Origin: a virus
Length of the DNA: 64,000 bases
Virus record (IMG/VR): IMGVR_UViG_3300009431_000002
Location: 62,001-126,000 of that record
Strand: one strand, 5' to 3'
Shown: one piece after another, positions 29,415-37,835 of the stretch
How the letters are laid out: every line of letters begins with the position of its first letter
How positions within the stretch are numbered: the stretch's first letter is position 1
Notes under the pieces: model-generated
What the model saw: the letters and a program-made list of their open reading frames with translations, nothing else
Told to the model about the DNA's origin: nothing
Database searches by the model: none
Translations under genes and position numbers: made by a program

Positions 29415-31429
29415 GCGCTGCCGCTCCGTCGTACCGCGACATCATCGAGGCCCTGCCCCGCTGCTTCCAAGTGCCCCAGTGGCGCCGACGCCAGATGTGC
29501 GTCCACACCGTCGAGATCTTCAACGGGATCATGAAGCGCGAGTTCTGGCTCAAGCACGCGGACCAAGGCGCCACGGACTGCGCGAAGTGGATCTGGGTCG
29601 ACCTCTCGGACCCCGAGTGCTACGTCGTCACCTGCCACGAGATCTCCCACCCCTACTTCGGCTCCGACATGGTGGCCCGGGACCTGTTTGTCAAGGAGTA
29701 CTCTGAGCGGCTGATCCTCAAGTACAAGCGCACGGGCTCGCCACTCATCATGCAGCCGCTGTTCCCCGAGAAGCTCAAGACCATGCTGCACTTCCTCGTC
29801 AACTACTTCGACGACCACCGCTGCTGCCACCTGTGGGGCCAGATCTACCCAGGCGACCTGGGCATGACGCAGACCCGGTGGAGCCGGTTCGCCCGGCAGT
29901 TCATCGCGCAGGGGCGCGCCGAGCGGGAGTTCTTCCCCTACGCCTTCGCCATCGCCGACGGCGTGGCTGACGAAGTCAAGCACCCCAAGCCCGAGTTCCT
30001 GGCCATCCGGCCGGTGATGGAAGACGCACTGCGGGAGGTGCGCTTCACCGACTTCCGCGGGTGCCTCGTGGTCACGCGCAAGACCCTCGACCGCATCGTC
30101 AACGTCCTGCTCGACGACATGGCCGACCCGCCGTCTTCCGCGGCCTCCGGTGGCATGCAGATCCACAAGGCGCAGGCCCTGGTGGCCTCGGCGCTCGATG
30201 ACGACCGCGACGACGCCGACGGTGACGGCGACGCGGCCGACGGCGACGCCGGCGACCCCGCTGGGCAGAAGAAGGGCGGCCAGGCCAAGGTCGACCGCAA
30301 GCAGCTCGACAAGGACCGCGCCACGATGTTGGGGTTCCTCTGCAACTCCCTCGCCGGCGCCGGTGACGACGACCTCGGCCAGGATGGCAGCGAGCGGTAC
30401 GACGACGCCAAGCCGTCCAAGTACCGTGCAGGACGCAAGCAGGCGCTCTCCAAGGCCTGGTCCGTGGTCAACGATGCCCTGGACGTGGATCCGCACGACT
30501 CCGACGACCTGCAGTCCTACATGGACATGGGCGCTCAGGACATGCAGCGCAAGGTCGACGATGCACGCGCCTACGTCAAGTCCATCCAGAAGGACGACTG
30601 GCTGAGCAAGGAGAGCAAGTGCAAGGTCGTGTTCCACGACGTCGACGACTCCGAGCTCGGCCTGCCTGTGGCGCTGTCCGGACCCGAGCGCAGCGCCGCC
30701 GAGGCCATGAAGGTGGGGTTCATCCGCATCCTCGGCTCCCAGCGGGCCGATCTCGACGACGCTGGCGACGACATCGACATCGACGCCGTCATCGCCCGCA
30801 AGTTCGACCCCACCATCACGGAGCTGTTCAACGTCGACGACCCCGCGTCCGGCTTCTACGCCCTGCTGTCCTGCGACGCCAGCATCTCGATGAGGGGCAG
30901 CCCGTTCGAGGCCGTCGAGACCGCCGAGACCATGCTGCGGCGGGGCATGGACTTCCCGTTCGTCGAGATCGAGAAGTGGGCGTGGACCCAGCTCGCCGAT
31001 GGGCAAATCGACCTGTTCCGCATCGACCCCAAGGCCAAGGGCTCATTCGCCGACCGCACGGACACGTGGGGCTACACGCCCCTGCACGAGGCCATCCGCG
31101 TCTCGGCCCGGCAGTGCATGCTGACCAACAAGGTCCGGCGGCTGTTCGTGCTCACCGACGGCATGCCCGTGTACACCGGCCACGGCGGCGCCCAGTTCGC
31201 CGAAGACCAGCTGGTGCGCTTCGCCGCCCAGAACGCCGAGATGGCCCGCCGCAACAACGTGGGCCTGTTCGGGCTGGTCATCGGTGGAGCCATCGACGAC
31301 GCCGCCATGAACACCATCTTCGGCGGTCCGAGGTTCTGGCGTCGAGCGCCCGGTGTGGGCGATACTGCCCCGGCGCTCACCGACCTCGTGACCGAGCAAT
31401 TCAACCACTGGCTGAGGACCAGACACTGA
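29411..31429 (+). CDS. CobT-like VWA-domain protein with N-terminal HEISH motif
   Basis: GTG 29411. The 672-residue protein has a C-terminal VWA domain with the MIDAS residues DASIS (Asp489, Ser491, Ser493), Thr556 in YTPLHEAI and Asp583 in VLTDGMP. The middle is acidic, with DDDRDDADGDGDAADGDAGD, resembling the CobT linker. Residues 70-85 contain CHEISHPYFG, an HExxH-type zinc site not usual in CobT. Together with the MoxR/CobS-like ATPase upstream it fits a MoxR-VWA machine that remodels a target. The target is unknown. Confidence 0.75.
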   Translation: MSAAAPSYRDIIEALPRCFQVPQWRRRQMCVHTVEIFNGIMKREFWLKHADQGATDCAKWIWVDLSDPECYVVTCHEISHPYFGSDMVARDLFVKEYSERLILKYKRTGSPLIMQPLFPEKLKTMLHFLVNYFDDHRCCHLWGQIYPGDLGMTQTRWSRFARQFIAQGRAEREFFPYAFAIADGVADEVKHPKPEFLAIRPVMEDALREVRFTDFRGCLVVTRKTLDRIVNVLLDDMADPPSSAASGGMQIHKAQALVASALDDDRDDADGDGDAADGDAGDPAGQKKGGQAKVDRKQLDKDRATMLGFLCNSLAGAGDDDLGQDGSERYDDAKPSKYRAGRKQALSKAWSVVNDALDVDPHDSDDLQSYMDMGAQDMQRKVDDARAYVKSIQKDDWLSKESKCKVVFHDVDDSELGLPVALSGPERSAAEAMKVGFIRILGSQRADLDDAGDDIDIDAVIARKFDPTITELFNVDDPASGFYALLSCDASISMRGSPFEAVETAETMLRRGMDFPFVEIEKWAWTQLADGQIDLFRIDPKAKGSFADRTDTWGYTPLHEAIRVSARQCMLTNKVRRLFVLTDGMPVYTGHGGAQFAEDQLVRFAAQNAEMARRNNVGLFGLVIGGAIDDAAMNTIFGGPRFWRRAPGVGDTAPALTDLVTEQFNHWLRTRH

Positions 31430-31439
31430 GGAGGAGACA

Positions 31440-31997
31440 GTGCCCGACGAGAAGATCCCACTGAGGAAGGCCGTCGACGGCCCGACCGATCCACCTGCGC
31501 TCGATGACCTGATCGAGACGATGCGCGACCACGCCGGCAAGTCCACGGACGGACGGCTGTGGCTGCTGCGCATCACCCAGGCCGCCACCATCGTCCTGAC
31601 CGAGCTGCACACCAACACCAGCCACCCCAAGGGGACCGGCGAGCCTCCCAAGCGCGACTTCCCGAGCGTCATCCACGACGGCAGCCGCATCCAGGTGACC
31701 GCCCATGAGGTCGAGCTCCTCGAGGGTGGCGCGCAGTGCATCTTCGTCCCCGGCAAGTTCAACCCCGGCCACCTCAACAAGTACGAGCTGTACCGCGGCG
31801 ACAAGAAGCTGGGCTACCGCGTCGTATCCACCCACTCCGACCGGCTCTGCAACATCATCCAGGGCGGGGGCACCCAGGACGAGGTGTCGTCCCGGCTCGG
31901 CGTGAGCGGCCGCATCGCCGAGATCACGCAGCTGTGGGTCCGCAAGCCGCAGCAGCACCCGGCGGGCCAGGACCACACGCGGAACACGCCCGCGTGA
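31440..31997 (+). CDS. Unrecognised 185-residue protein after VWA gene
   Basis: GTG 31440 after GAGGAGAC. The protein begins MPDEKIPLRKAVDGPTDPPA, has helices (ITQAATIVLTELHTNTSH) and a helix-turn-helix-like segment (QDEVSSRLGVSGRIAEITQL). It ends Arg/Pro-rich. No function is known; DNA binding is possible. The stop overlaps the next GTG. Confidence 0.5.
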   Translation: MPDEKIPLRKAVDGPTDPPALDDLIETMRDHAGKSTDGRLWLLRITQAATIVLTELHTNTSHPKGTGEPPKRDFPSVIHDGSRIQVTAHEVELLEGGAQCIFVPGKFNPGHLNKYELYRGDKKLGYRVVSTHSDRLCNIIQGGGTQDEVSSRLGVSGRIAEITQLWVRKPQQHPAGQDHTRNTPA

Positions 31998-32218
31998 GCA
32001 AGCACCGCCTCGAGGTCTCGCTGTCCCCGTCGTCCATGAGGCTACTGGGACGGCTGAAGCAGCGCGCCAGAGAGGCGATGGGACGAGAACCGACATGGAG
32101 CGAGGTGCTGGATGGACTCTGCGCGACCGTTGACCGTTATGCCGACACCCGAAGCGTGCCTGAGGAGCTGCGTCCGACCGGACATCTCCGACTGCCCGGA
32201 CATCGTGATCGACGGTGA
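31994..32218 (+). CDS. Small basic protein, ribbon-helix-helix-like
   Basis: GTG 31994 in a GTGA overlap. The 74-residue product begins with a strand-helix-helix pattern (KHRLEVSLSPSSMRLLGRLK) resembling ribbon-helix-helix DNA-binding domains. The last 25 residues overlap another frame and are Arg-rich. Function is inferred only. Confidence 0.4.
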   Translation: MSKHRLEVSLSPSSMRLLGRLKQRAREAMGREPTWSEVLDGLCATVDRYADTRSVPEELRPTGHLRLPGHRDRR

Positions 32219-32342
32219 CGTCCGTCACTGCAAGCTGGACGCGAAGTATAGCTGCGCCGACCCCGACTGGAGCGACCTGCCGTACAAGCGGCGCGCGCCG
32301 AAGGCCGGGGACCCACGCAAAATTCGCCGCAGAGGGCCCTGA
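32139..32342 (+). CDS. Small Cys-rich protein (67 residues), overlapping the previous gene
   Basis: The start is placed at ATG 32139 (an earlier ATG at 32112 exists). The product begins MPTPEACLRSCVRPDISDCP and has six Cys residues. It overlaps the previous gene by 80 bases, so one of the two may be wrong. The cysteine pattern makes coding likely. Confidence 0.4.
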   Translation: MPTPEACLRSCVRPDISDCPDIVIDGDVRHCKLDAKYSCADPDWSDLPYKRRAPKAGDPRKIRRRGP

Positions 32343-32349
32343 GCCCTCG

Positions 32350-32383
32350 CTGGAGGGCAATCGCGCCCTCCAGTCTTAGCCGT
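32350..32383. terminator. Bidirectional hairpin terminator with TCTTAGCC
   Basis: CTGGAGGGC (32350-32358) pairs with GCCCTCCAG (32365-32373) across a 6-base loop. On the + strand TCTTAGCC follows, matching the other terminators. The TTA of this tail is also the reverse-strand TAA stop of the gene ending at 32376, so both convergent operons end here. Confidence 0.65.
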
Positions 32384-33101
32384 AATGGCTGGGGTGGGCG
32401 GCGGCGCGCTGCCGGCGCTGAAGGTAGTGTGACGTGCCCAGGAGACCGCCGGCGCCGAGCACCGTGCCCGCGCCGAAGGTCATCATCCCCTTGCGGACGG
32501 GGCTCATCGGGGCCTTGGCGCCCTCTTCCACGACCTCCTTGGCCGCCTGGGTGCCTGCGGCGGCCTCGGGCGCCACCTTGCCGGCGACGGCGCCAGCTGT
32601 CTCGTCAGCCGTGCCCGGGAAGCCACGCACGACGTCTTCCGCTTGGTCCAGGCTGCGGTGCGGGAGCACCCGTTCGCCGTGGCCTGCGCCTCGGAGGCGA
32701 GCGACCTCCGCTGCCGGGTCGTCGAAGTGCTGGGCCGGAAGGTGCGGCCGCGTGCCGGAGACAGCCTCATCCCAGCTCTTGGGCAGCTGCTCCATGCCCT
32801 CCTGCCAGCCCTTCCGCATGCGGCTGAGCAGCCCCGGCTTGCCGAGGGTGGACGAGAACATCTGCGACGCGTCGTCGGCGCGGCTCCCGATGGCCTTGAC
32901 GGCGCCGGAGACGGCACGCCCAAGCGTGGCCTCCTTCTCCATGGCGAGCTTCGCGTGGTCCCGGGCCAGCAGTCGCCCGCTGGCGTCGGCCATCAGCATC
33001 ATGGAGAGCACACGGTCCTCGACCTGGGAGGTCTTCTCGGGCTTGCCGAGCGCAAGGAGCTCGTCCAGGTTCTTGGCCTGGAGGATGTCGAGAGGGGACA
33101 A
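32376..33101 (-). CDS. Virion-module protein with glycine-rich C-terminal helix
   Basis: TTG 33101 is the start, with AGGAGG before it. The 241-residue protein begins SPLDILQAKNLDELLALGKP, is helical, and ends with a glycine-zipper membrane-type helix (GMMTFGAGTVLGAGGLLGTS). The start resembles the DELxKIG-type beginnings of other virion proteins here. It is the last gene of the virion operon. Role unknown. Confidence 0.5.
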   Translation of the reverse strand: MSPLDILQAKNLDELLALGKPEKTSQVEDRVLSMMLMADASGRLLARDHAKLAMEKEATLGRAVSGAVKAIGSRADDASQMFSSTLGKPGLLSRMRKGWQEGMEQLPKSWDEAVSGTRPHLPAQHFDDPAAEVARLRGAGHGERVLPHRSLDQAEDVVRGFPGTADETAGAVAGKVAPEAAAGTQAAKEVVEEGAKAPMSPVRKGMMTFGAGTVLGAGGLLGTSHYLQRRQRAAAHPSHYG

Positions 33102-33110
33102 GGTCGCCTC

Positions 33111-33842
33111 CTACGCGGCGATCTCCTCGCCCGTGATGCCGCTGATCAGGTTCACGGCGCCGACGGCGATGGGAACCTGCCGCTCGTACTGCAGGCCAGC
33201 GGACTCCTGGAGCACCACGCCCTGCGCGTCCATGGCGAGGTTGTGGTTCGGGACCACGCACGCCTCGAGGTAGGTCGCGCCCAACGAGTCCTCGTTGCTG
33301 TCCCGCAGGTACAGCATCATCCCGATGGGCTGACCGAACAGGTCGGACGCCAGGTTGAGGTACAGGTTCCGGTGGCCCGGCGGGATCTTCACGTCGTGGG
33401 GGTTGGCCACGCCGGCGATGCCGGGGTTGTTGAAGACCGCGGGGATCGTGGTCGGGGGGACCAGGTCCTGGTAGTACGCGTACAGCGTGCGGAGCAGCGA
33501 GGGGCCGTGGTACAGGATGCGGCTCAGGCCGAGCTGTCCGACGGTGCGTCCGGAGATCACGTAGCTCCGCTCGGAGCCGATCTCCCAGAACCGGCTGAAC
33601 TGCCGGTTGCTGCCCAGGTTCATGGTCTGCGTGATGCCGATGGGGTGCACGAGCTCCAGACCGCCTGCTCCCCCGCCACCAGCGGCGCCCGCCAGTGCCT
33701 CTGCACCGGCGGAGCCGCTCATGGCCGAGAGGCGGGGTGGCCCCGACGCCAGGAGGGTGAAGGCGGCCGACGCGAACCGGCCGTCTACGAGTCCGTCCTG
33801 GACGTAATTCTCGTACGCCCTCCAGTCGCCAATGGAGCTCAT
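33111..33842 (-). CDS. Virion structural protein candidate (243 residues)
   Basis: Start at ATG 33842. A soluble, mixed fold with a Gly-rich linker (GAGGGGAGGLELVHPIGITQ) and a stretch TMNLGSNRQFSRFWEIGSER. The C-terminal half is beta-rich (GPSLLRTLYAYYQDLVPPTT). No family is recognised; position in the virion operon supports a structural role. Confidence 0.5.
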   Translation of the reverse strand: MSSIGDWRAYENYVQDGLVDGRFASAAFTLLASGPPRLSAMSGSAGAEALAGAAGGGGAGGLELVHPIGITQTMNLGSNRQFSRFWEIGSERSYVISGRTVGQLGLSRILYHGPSLLRTLYAYYQDLVPPTTIPAVFNNPGIAGVANPHDVKIPPGHRNLYLNLASDLFGQPIGMMLYLRDSNEDSLGATYLEACVVPNHNLAMDAQGVVLQESAGLQYERQVPIAVGAVNLISGITGEEIAA

Positions 33843-33854
33843 CCGCTACCTCCT

Positions 33855-34535
33855 CTACGCTGCGTCGGCCTGGGCCTGCCAGCTGACCAGCGCACCCGCT
33901 GCCGGGTTGATGCCGCTGTCGGTCAGCGTGACGGCGAACATGTCGCCCACGCCCATGTCGACGATCACGAACCCCACCGCGCCCGCGGCGAGGTCGGCGA
34001 GGACCACGCCGGCCGCCGACCGGACCATGCCGGACAGCAGCTCGGGGGTGGTGCCGGAGCCGAACGCGCCGACGGTGACCGGCATGCCGGCCGCCAGGGC
34101 GGTCGCCTCGTTGGCACCCAGGGCGAACTCGTCGCCCCAGACGAGCTTGGTGGCCGCGTCGGCGCCGTCGGTGAGGGTGGCACCGGACAGGTACATCCTC
34201 ACGCCGGCGGTGGACTCGACCAGGACGTAGGTGTTGCCCACCGCGCCCGGGGTCTGCGAGACCACGTAGAGCACGCTGACGCCGTCGTCGTCGACGTAGA
34301 CGTCGGGGCTCTCGGCGTTGATCTTGGCCTTGGCCGCGGCGAGGGTGGCCACGAGACCACCGGACTGGTCGATCTCGTTGGCGCCGGCGCCCCCGACGTT
34401 GAACGTCCAGGTGATCGAACCGATCTCCAGGGTGTCGCCCACGTTGGGGTTGTTGGCGAAGAAGACGGACCCGCATGCGGTCTTGGCGGGGACCTCCTTC
34501 ATCACCGGCTTGAGCTGACTGCGTTGCAAGCTCAT
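33855..34535 (-). CDS. Beta-rich virion protein (226 residues) with shared 'GDTLEIG' domain
   Basis: Start at ATG 34535 after GGAGGTAGACC. Contains GDTLEIGSITWTFNVGGAGA, then helical KAKINAESPDVYV and a strand pair (NTYVLVESTAGVRMYL). This strand pattern is repeated in neighbouring proteins and in the sheath insertions. Probably an exposed or connecting part of the tail or baseplate. No known family. Confidence 0.5.
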   Translation of the reverse strand: MSLQRSQLKPVMKEVPAKTACGSVFFANNPNVGDTLEIGSITWTFNVGGAGANEIDQSGGLVATLAAAKAKINAESPDVYVDDDGVSVLYVVSQTPGAVGNTYVLVESTAGVRMYLSGATLTDGADAATKLVWGDEFALGANEATALAAGMPVTVGAFGSGTTPELLSGMVRSAAGVVLADLAAGAVGFVIVDMGVGDMFAVTLTDSGINPAAGALVSWQAQADAA

Positions 34536-34548
34536 GGTCTACCTCCGA

Positions 34549-35238
34549 TCAGCCCGTCGTGAAGATGAAGCCGATGACGTCGCCGGTCTGCAGGACAGCG
34601 CCGGCGTCGGTCAGCAGGATGGCGTACTCGTCGCCCGCGAGATTGTCGAGGTCGATCTCCACGTTGACGAGGGACTGGTAGGACCCCGCGGCCGTCCGCC
34701 GGATGGCGCTGAGCAGCTTGGGGGCCTCACCGAGGGTCACGGTGCTGATGGCGACCTGGCCGCCACCGGCGAGCATGGCCACCTCCTGGGCGGTCATGGC
34801 GTGCTCGTTGGGCACCAGGATCTCCACCTCTTCGGCGTGGCCGTCGACCATCGCGTGGGCCACGCCGTTGGCCGCGGCCTCCTGGTCGGCGGCGAAGGCG
34901 GCCATGGCGATGTCGAGGGTGATCTCCAGCCCCACGCCGGCTCCGGCGGTCTGGGCGACGATCAGGCAGACGTCGCCGCCGATGTCGTAGGCGTCGAACA
35001 GGGCGCTGGGGCCCCCGGCCACGTTGCCGTTGTTGATGGCGTCCACCAGCTGGGCGATGCCGTTGGGGGCGGTGTCGTCGGCCAGGGCGTACGCCTCGGG
35101 GGTGACGCCGTCGGTGAGGGTGACGCCGTTGTTGGGTGCCGCGTTGAGGGCGCCGGAGAAGTACACCAGGGCGTGTGCCTTCTGCGCCGTGAACTTGGCG
35201 ATCTGGGACGAGAGCTGGGTGTCGAGCAATCCGGGCAT
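34549..35238 (-). CDS. Beta-rich virion protein (229 residues)
   Basis: Start at ATG 35238 after AGGGAGATAG. It has a helical N-terminus (MPGLLDTQLSSQIAKFTAQK), a small domain with GVTLTDGVTPEAYALADDTA, and a C-terminal strand set (VEIDLDNLAGDEYAILLTDA) similar to the ends of its neighbours. Virion location is inferred from context. Confidence 0.5.
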   Translation of the reverse strand: MPGLLDTQLSSQIAKFTAQKAHALVYFSGALNAAPNNGVTLTDGVTPEAYALADDTAPNGIAQLVDAINNGNVAGGPSALFDAYDIGGDVCLIVAQTAGAGVGLEITLDIAMAAFAADQEAAANGVAHAMVDGHAEEVEILVPNEHAMTAQEVAMLAGGGQVAISTVTLGEAPKLLSAIRRTAAGSYQSLVNVEIDLDNLAGDEYAILLTDAGAVLQTGDVIGFIFTTG

Positions 35239-35255
35239 TTTCTATCTCCCTCCGG

Positions 35256-36656
35256 CTATTCGCCGAGGATGAAGCGGACGATGTCGTTCTGCTGGAAGAG
35301 GCCCAAGCTGTCGTACAGCGAGAGCGCGAAGTACCCCGCGACGCCAGCCTGGTCCACGCGGTAGTCGAGGCCGTTGACCCCGATGAGGTTGCCCGCCCGG
35401 TCGGCGCAGATGCCGTACAGGTTGGGCGCGGCGGTGAACGGGAAGCAGCCCACCGGGACCCAGTTGGCCAGGGGGCCACCGTCGGCCCACCGCGCGACGT
35501 CCTGCGCCGAGACGGTGTACTCCTGGGTGAAGGCGCCCTGGAACGCGTCCGCGGCGCCGCCCTGCAGGTCCTGGTCGGTCATGTTGGTGACGCCGGTGGC
35601 GTCGAGCACCAGGTTGCCGGCGAGGCCCTCGGCGTCCTTGGGCACGATGCAGACGATGGCCTGGCCGGCCGCGCTGTTGAACCCGATGACGGCGTCCGCC
35701 AGGACGCTGTCGGTGTTGATCGCCGTGATGAGGGCGTTGGCCACGGCCTGGGCGTTGGCCAGGTTGCGCTGGACCTCGAAGGGCGCCGCCGGTGCGCCGT
35801 CCACGAAGGTGAACGTCTCGAGGGTGGTGCCGTCGGTGATGGTGAACGTCTCGGCCGCGACGGGAAGACCCGTCAGGTAGCCGTAGCCCGCGCCGCCGCG
35901 CTCGATGCGCGACTGCCCCGAGACCGAGGACAGCGACAGGTGGAAGAACCGCTCGATGCCGTCGGCGATGACCATGATCTCGACGACGTCGCCGTCGCTG
36001 TAGCCGCTGAGGTCCAGGAGCGCGTCGATCTGGTGGGCGCTCCAGTCCATCAGCTGGGTGACGATGTTGGTGGGCTCGAGGGCGAACTCGCCCTGGCCCG
36101 CACCGCCGCTGAGCTCCACCTCGGCGGCGTCCGTGGGCGCCACGGCGCCGGTGGCGCCTGCCTCGAGCGTGCAGTTGACGAGGTCCGAGGTGTTGAGGAG
36201 CACGTCGGCCGCCGCGAGGACCACGTCGGAGGCGTCGTGGCCGGCGCCGACGGAGTCGTAGCCGACGGTGACGTCGTCGCCCACCGCCGTGATGAACGGA
36301 CCCGCGGCGTGCGCCACGTCGTCGTCCATGGTGATGGTGATGTCGTTGCCGTCGGCCCCCGGCCGGATGGCGTACCAGTCGATGCCGGCGTTGGTGCCGG
36401 TGTCGCTCGTGCCCTCCGCCTGCAGGCTGTCCTGCAGGAAGTTCTCGCCGGTGATGCTGACCTCCTGGTCGGCCAGCGGGGCGATCCCGCTCATCGGCAC
36501 CTGGGTGATGTGGTGGATGGAACCATCGTCGACGGGCGAGAGCGCAATCAGCGCCAGGTTCTCTCGCACGGCGTCGAGGTGCCGGTGATGCCGGTGCTGG
36601 CGGTTCGCGGGGTTCCACGACGTCAGCAGCGGGATACGGGAGCGGTCACGAGCCAT
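35256..36656 (-). CDS. Large beta-rich virion protein (466 residues)
   Basis: Start at ATG 36656. The first 50 residues are basic and His-rich (RQHRHHRHLDAVRENL). The rest is made of repeated beta modules with patterns like ETFTITDGTTLETFTFVDGA and VEIMVIADGIERFFHLSLSS. These recur in neighbouring proteins. Its leader (36657-36800) has a palindrome but no clear -10 box. It is probably a tail, baseplate or fibre-associated protein. Confidence 0.5.
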   Translation of the reverse strand: MARDRSRIPLLTSWNPANRQHRHHRHLDAVRENLALIALSPVDDGSIHHITQVPMSGIAPLADQEVSITGENFLQDSLQAEGTSDTGTNAGIDWYAIRPGADGNDITITMDDDVAHAAGPFITAVGDDVTVGYDSVGAGHDASDVVLAAADVLLNTSDLVNCTLEAGATGAVAPTDAAEVELSGGAGQGEFALEPTNIVTQLMDWSAHQIDALLDLSGYSDGDVVEIMVIADGIERFFHLSLSSVSGQSRIERGGAGYGYLTGLPVAAETFTITDGTTLETFTFVDGAPAAPFEVQRNLANAQAVANALITAINTDSVLADAVIGFNSAAGQAIVCIVPKDAEGLAGNLVLDATGVTNMTDQDLQGGAADAFQGAFTQEYTVSAQDVARWADGGPLANWVPVGCFPFTAAPNLYGICADRAGNLIGVNGLDYRVDQAGVAGYFALSLYDSLGLFQQNDIVRFILGE

Positions 36657-36679
36657 TGTTCGTTCCCTCGGTCGAGGCG

Positions 36680-36695
36680 GCGTAGCGAGCTACGC
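36680..36695. repeat. Inverted repeat GCGTAGC-GA-GCTACGC in the leader of the 466-residue protein
   Basis: A perfect 7-base inverted repeat with a 2-base centre 24 bases upstream of the reverse-strand ATG at 36656. A 2-base loop is too small for a simple RNA hairpin, so a protein-binding dyad is more likely. Confidence 0.35.
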
Positions 36696-36800
36696 TGCCG
36701 GTTTGCGGCCCCCAGCCGGGACGAGCCTTGTGGGTCAAGTCCTGTGGGAACGCCCGATGCGCCCACCGTTGGCCGGGCCAGTTGCGATTACCTTAGAACA

Positions 36801-36821
36801 CCCCGACACGTAGTGTCGAGG
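36801..36821 (-). terminator. Hairpin near the end of the 23-residue gene
   Basis: CGACAC-GTA-GTGTCG (36804-36818) with short flanking G/C pairs. It lies just after the reverse-strand stop at 36823 and before the leader of the next gene, so it is more likely a transcript end than an operator, although its arms match the dispersed palindrome. Confidence 0.35.
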
Positions 36822-36822
36822 G

Positions 36823-36894
36823 CTAACCTCCTACCAACAGACCGGCCAGAGCGCCGAGTCCGACGATGAACAGGGCTACGGACACCATCCACAT
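36823..36894 (-). CDS. Tiny single-helix membrane protein (23 residues)
   Basis: ATG 36894 overlaps the previous stop as TGATG (a GTG directly upstream is also possible). The product is MWMVSVALFIVGLGALAGLL then VGG, a complete transmembrane helix with a G-xx-G pattern. It resembles the tiny helix genes at 22377 and 29337. Function unknown. Confidence 0.5.
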   Translation of the reverse strand: MWMVSVALFIVGLGALAGLLVGG

Positions 36895-37340
36895 CACGGT
36901 GGCTGAATCCAGTCGGTGATGTTGAAGCCGAGCTCTGCCAAGACCACGGCGAACAGCAGCAGCCCGAGGATCACTGCCACGGAGGCCAAGGGCTTCTTCT
37001 CCACCAGCCCCACCAGCTCCCGGAAACACCACAGCCATTTCGGCTGTCGTGGGGCCAAAGCGCAGACCTTCTTGATCTGCTCCTCCAGCTCCCGCAGCCG
37101 CTCCTCGATCTTCTCCTTGAAGTCCGTCTCCGACTGGATGAGCACGTCGATCCGGGCCTGGGTCAGTCGCTCCGACTCCTCCCGATCCTTCATGCAGTGG
37201 TCGGTGCTGCGCACCATCTCCTTGGTGGTGTCGTCCAGCCCCCGCAGGGAGTCGCTCGTCCGTTCCACCAGGGACAGGACAGATTCGAGATAGGCCGCGT
37301 CCGTCGTCTGGGGCGTGCTGGGCTTGTCGTCCGTCCCCAT
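36894..37340 (-). CDS. Coiled-coil protein with one membrane helix (148 residues)
   Basis: Start at ATG 37340 after GAGGAGCTGGA. It has a long charged coiled coil (about 25-105), then a basic/aromatic patch (RQPKWLWCFRE) and a hydrophobic helix (LASVAVILGLLLFAVVLAEL). It is upstream of a 23-residue single-helix protein. No family recognised; it may be a membrane-active or tail-associated protein. Confidence 0.55.
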   Translation of the reverse strand: MGTDDKPSTPQTTDAAYLESVLSLVERTSDSLRGLDDTTKEMVRSTDHCMKDREESERLTQARIDVLIQSETDFKEKIEERLRELEEQIKKVCALAPRQPKWLWCFRELVGLVEKKPLASVAVILGLLLFAVVLAELGFNITDWIQPP

Positions 37341-37437
37341 TCCAGCTCCTCACAGTCGCCAGTGCTTCAGCCGAGGTATTCTCCAGGGACGTCAGGTTCG
37401 CTTCCCAAGATGCGAGCGCGTCGTCTCTCGAGCTCAT
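37341..37437 (-). other. Protein-like open frame start (MSSRDDALASWEANLTSLEN) with no clear end
   Basis: ATG 37437 begins a frame of about 31 protein-like codons that then continues, out of phase, through the whole of gene 36894-37340 as compositionally poor shadow sequence. The ATG-frame of the downstream gene is closed by a TGA just upstream of 37340. It may be a small gene whose stop was lost, a frameshift, or a chance frame. Confidence 0.3.
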
Positions 37438-37472
37438 GGCTCTGGCCCCTTCTCCCCTCTCCATCGTACCAC

Positions 37473-37826
37473 CTACGGGCTCGCCTCCCCGACCTTCTTC
37501 GCGGCCTCGATCTCCCCGACAGTCTCTTCCCGGGCGACCGGGACGATCTTGCCGTTCTCCTTCTTGCTGCCGACCGCTCCGAGGATACGGTACTCCGCCT
37601 CCAGGTTCCCCAGGTTCACGGCCTCGAGGGACGCGATGGTGGGTCCGACCACCTGGTCCATGTGCTCGTCCATGCCCGCGCTCACCTGCGACACGCCGCG
37701 ACGCCGGGTGTACACCACACACGAGGTATCCACGTCCAGCTCGGCTGTGTCAGGGAAGACCAACACCCTACCCAGCTCGTCGGTGACGAGCGACCCATCT
37801 GTCAGTTCTGCAACGACCCAGCCCAT
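37473..37826 (-). CDS. Unrecognised 117-residue virion-module protein
   Basis: Start at ATG 37826. The protein begins MGWVVAELTDGSLVTDELGR and is a beta-rich N-terminal half followed by a helical, Lys-rich end. No motif is recognised. Confidence 0.55.
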   Translation of the reverse strand: MGWVVAELTDGSLVTDELGRVLVFPDTAELDVDTSCVVYTRRRGVSQVSAGMDEHMDQVVGPTIASLEAVNLGNLEAEYRILGAVGSKKENGKIVPVAREETVGEIEAAKKVGEASP

Positions 37827-37835
37827 GCCGCCCTC

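Noticed and set aside
28091-31006. A 971-codon open frame on the reverse strand
   Set aside because: It covers the VWA gene and its upstream genes on the other strand, lacks any motif or hydrophobic pattern, and is a typical shadow of high-GC coding sequence.
36804-36818. CGACAC-GTA-GTGTCG as a sixth operator copy
   Set aside because: Its arms match but the centre has three bases instead of one, and it lies at the end of a gene where a terminator hairpin is expected, so it was kept apart from the five copies.
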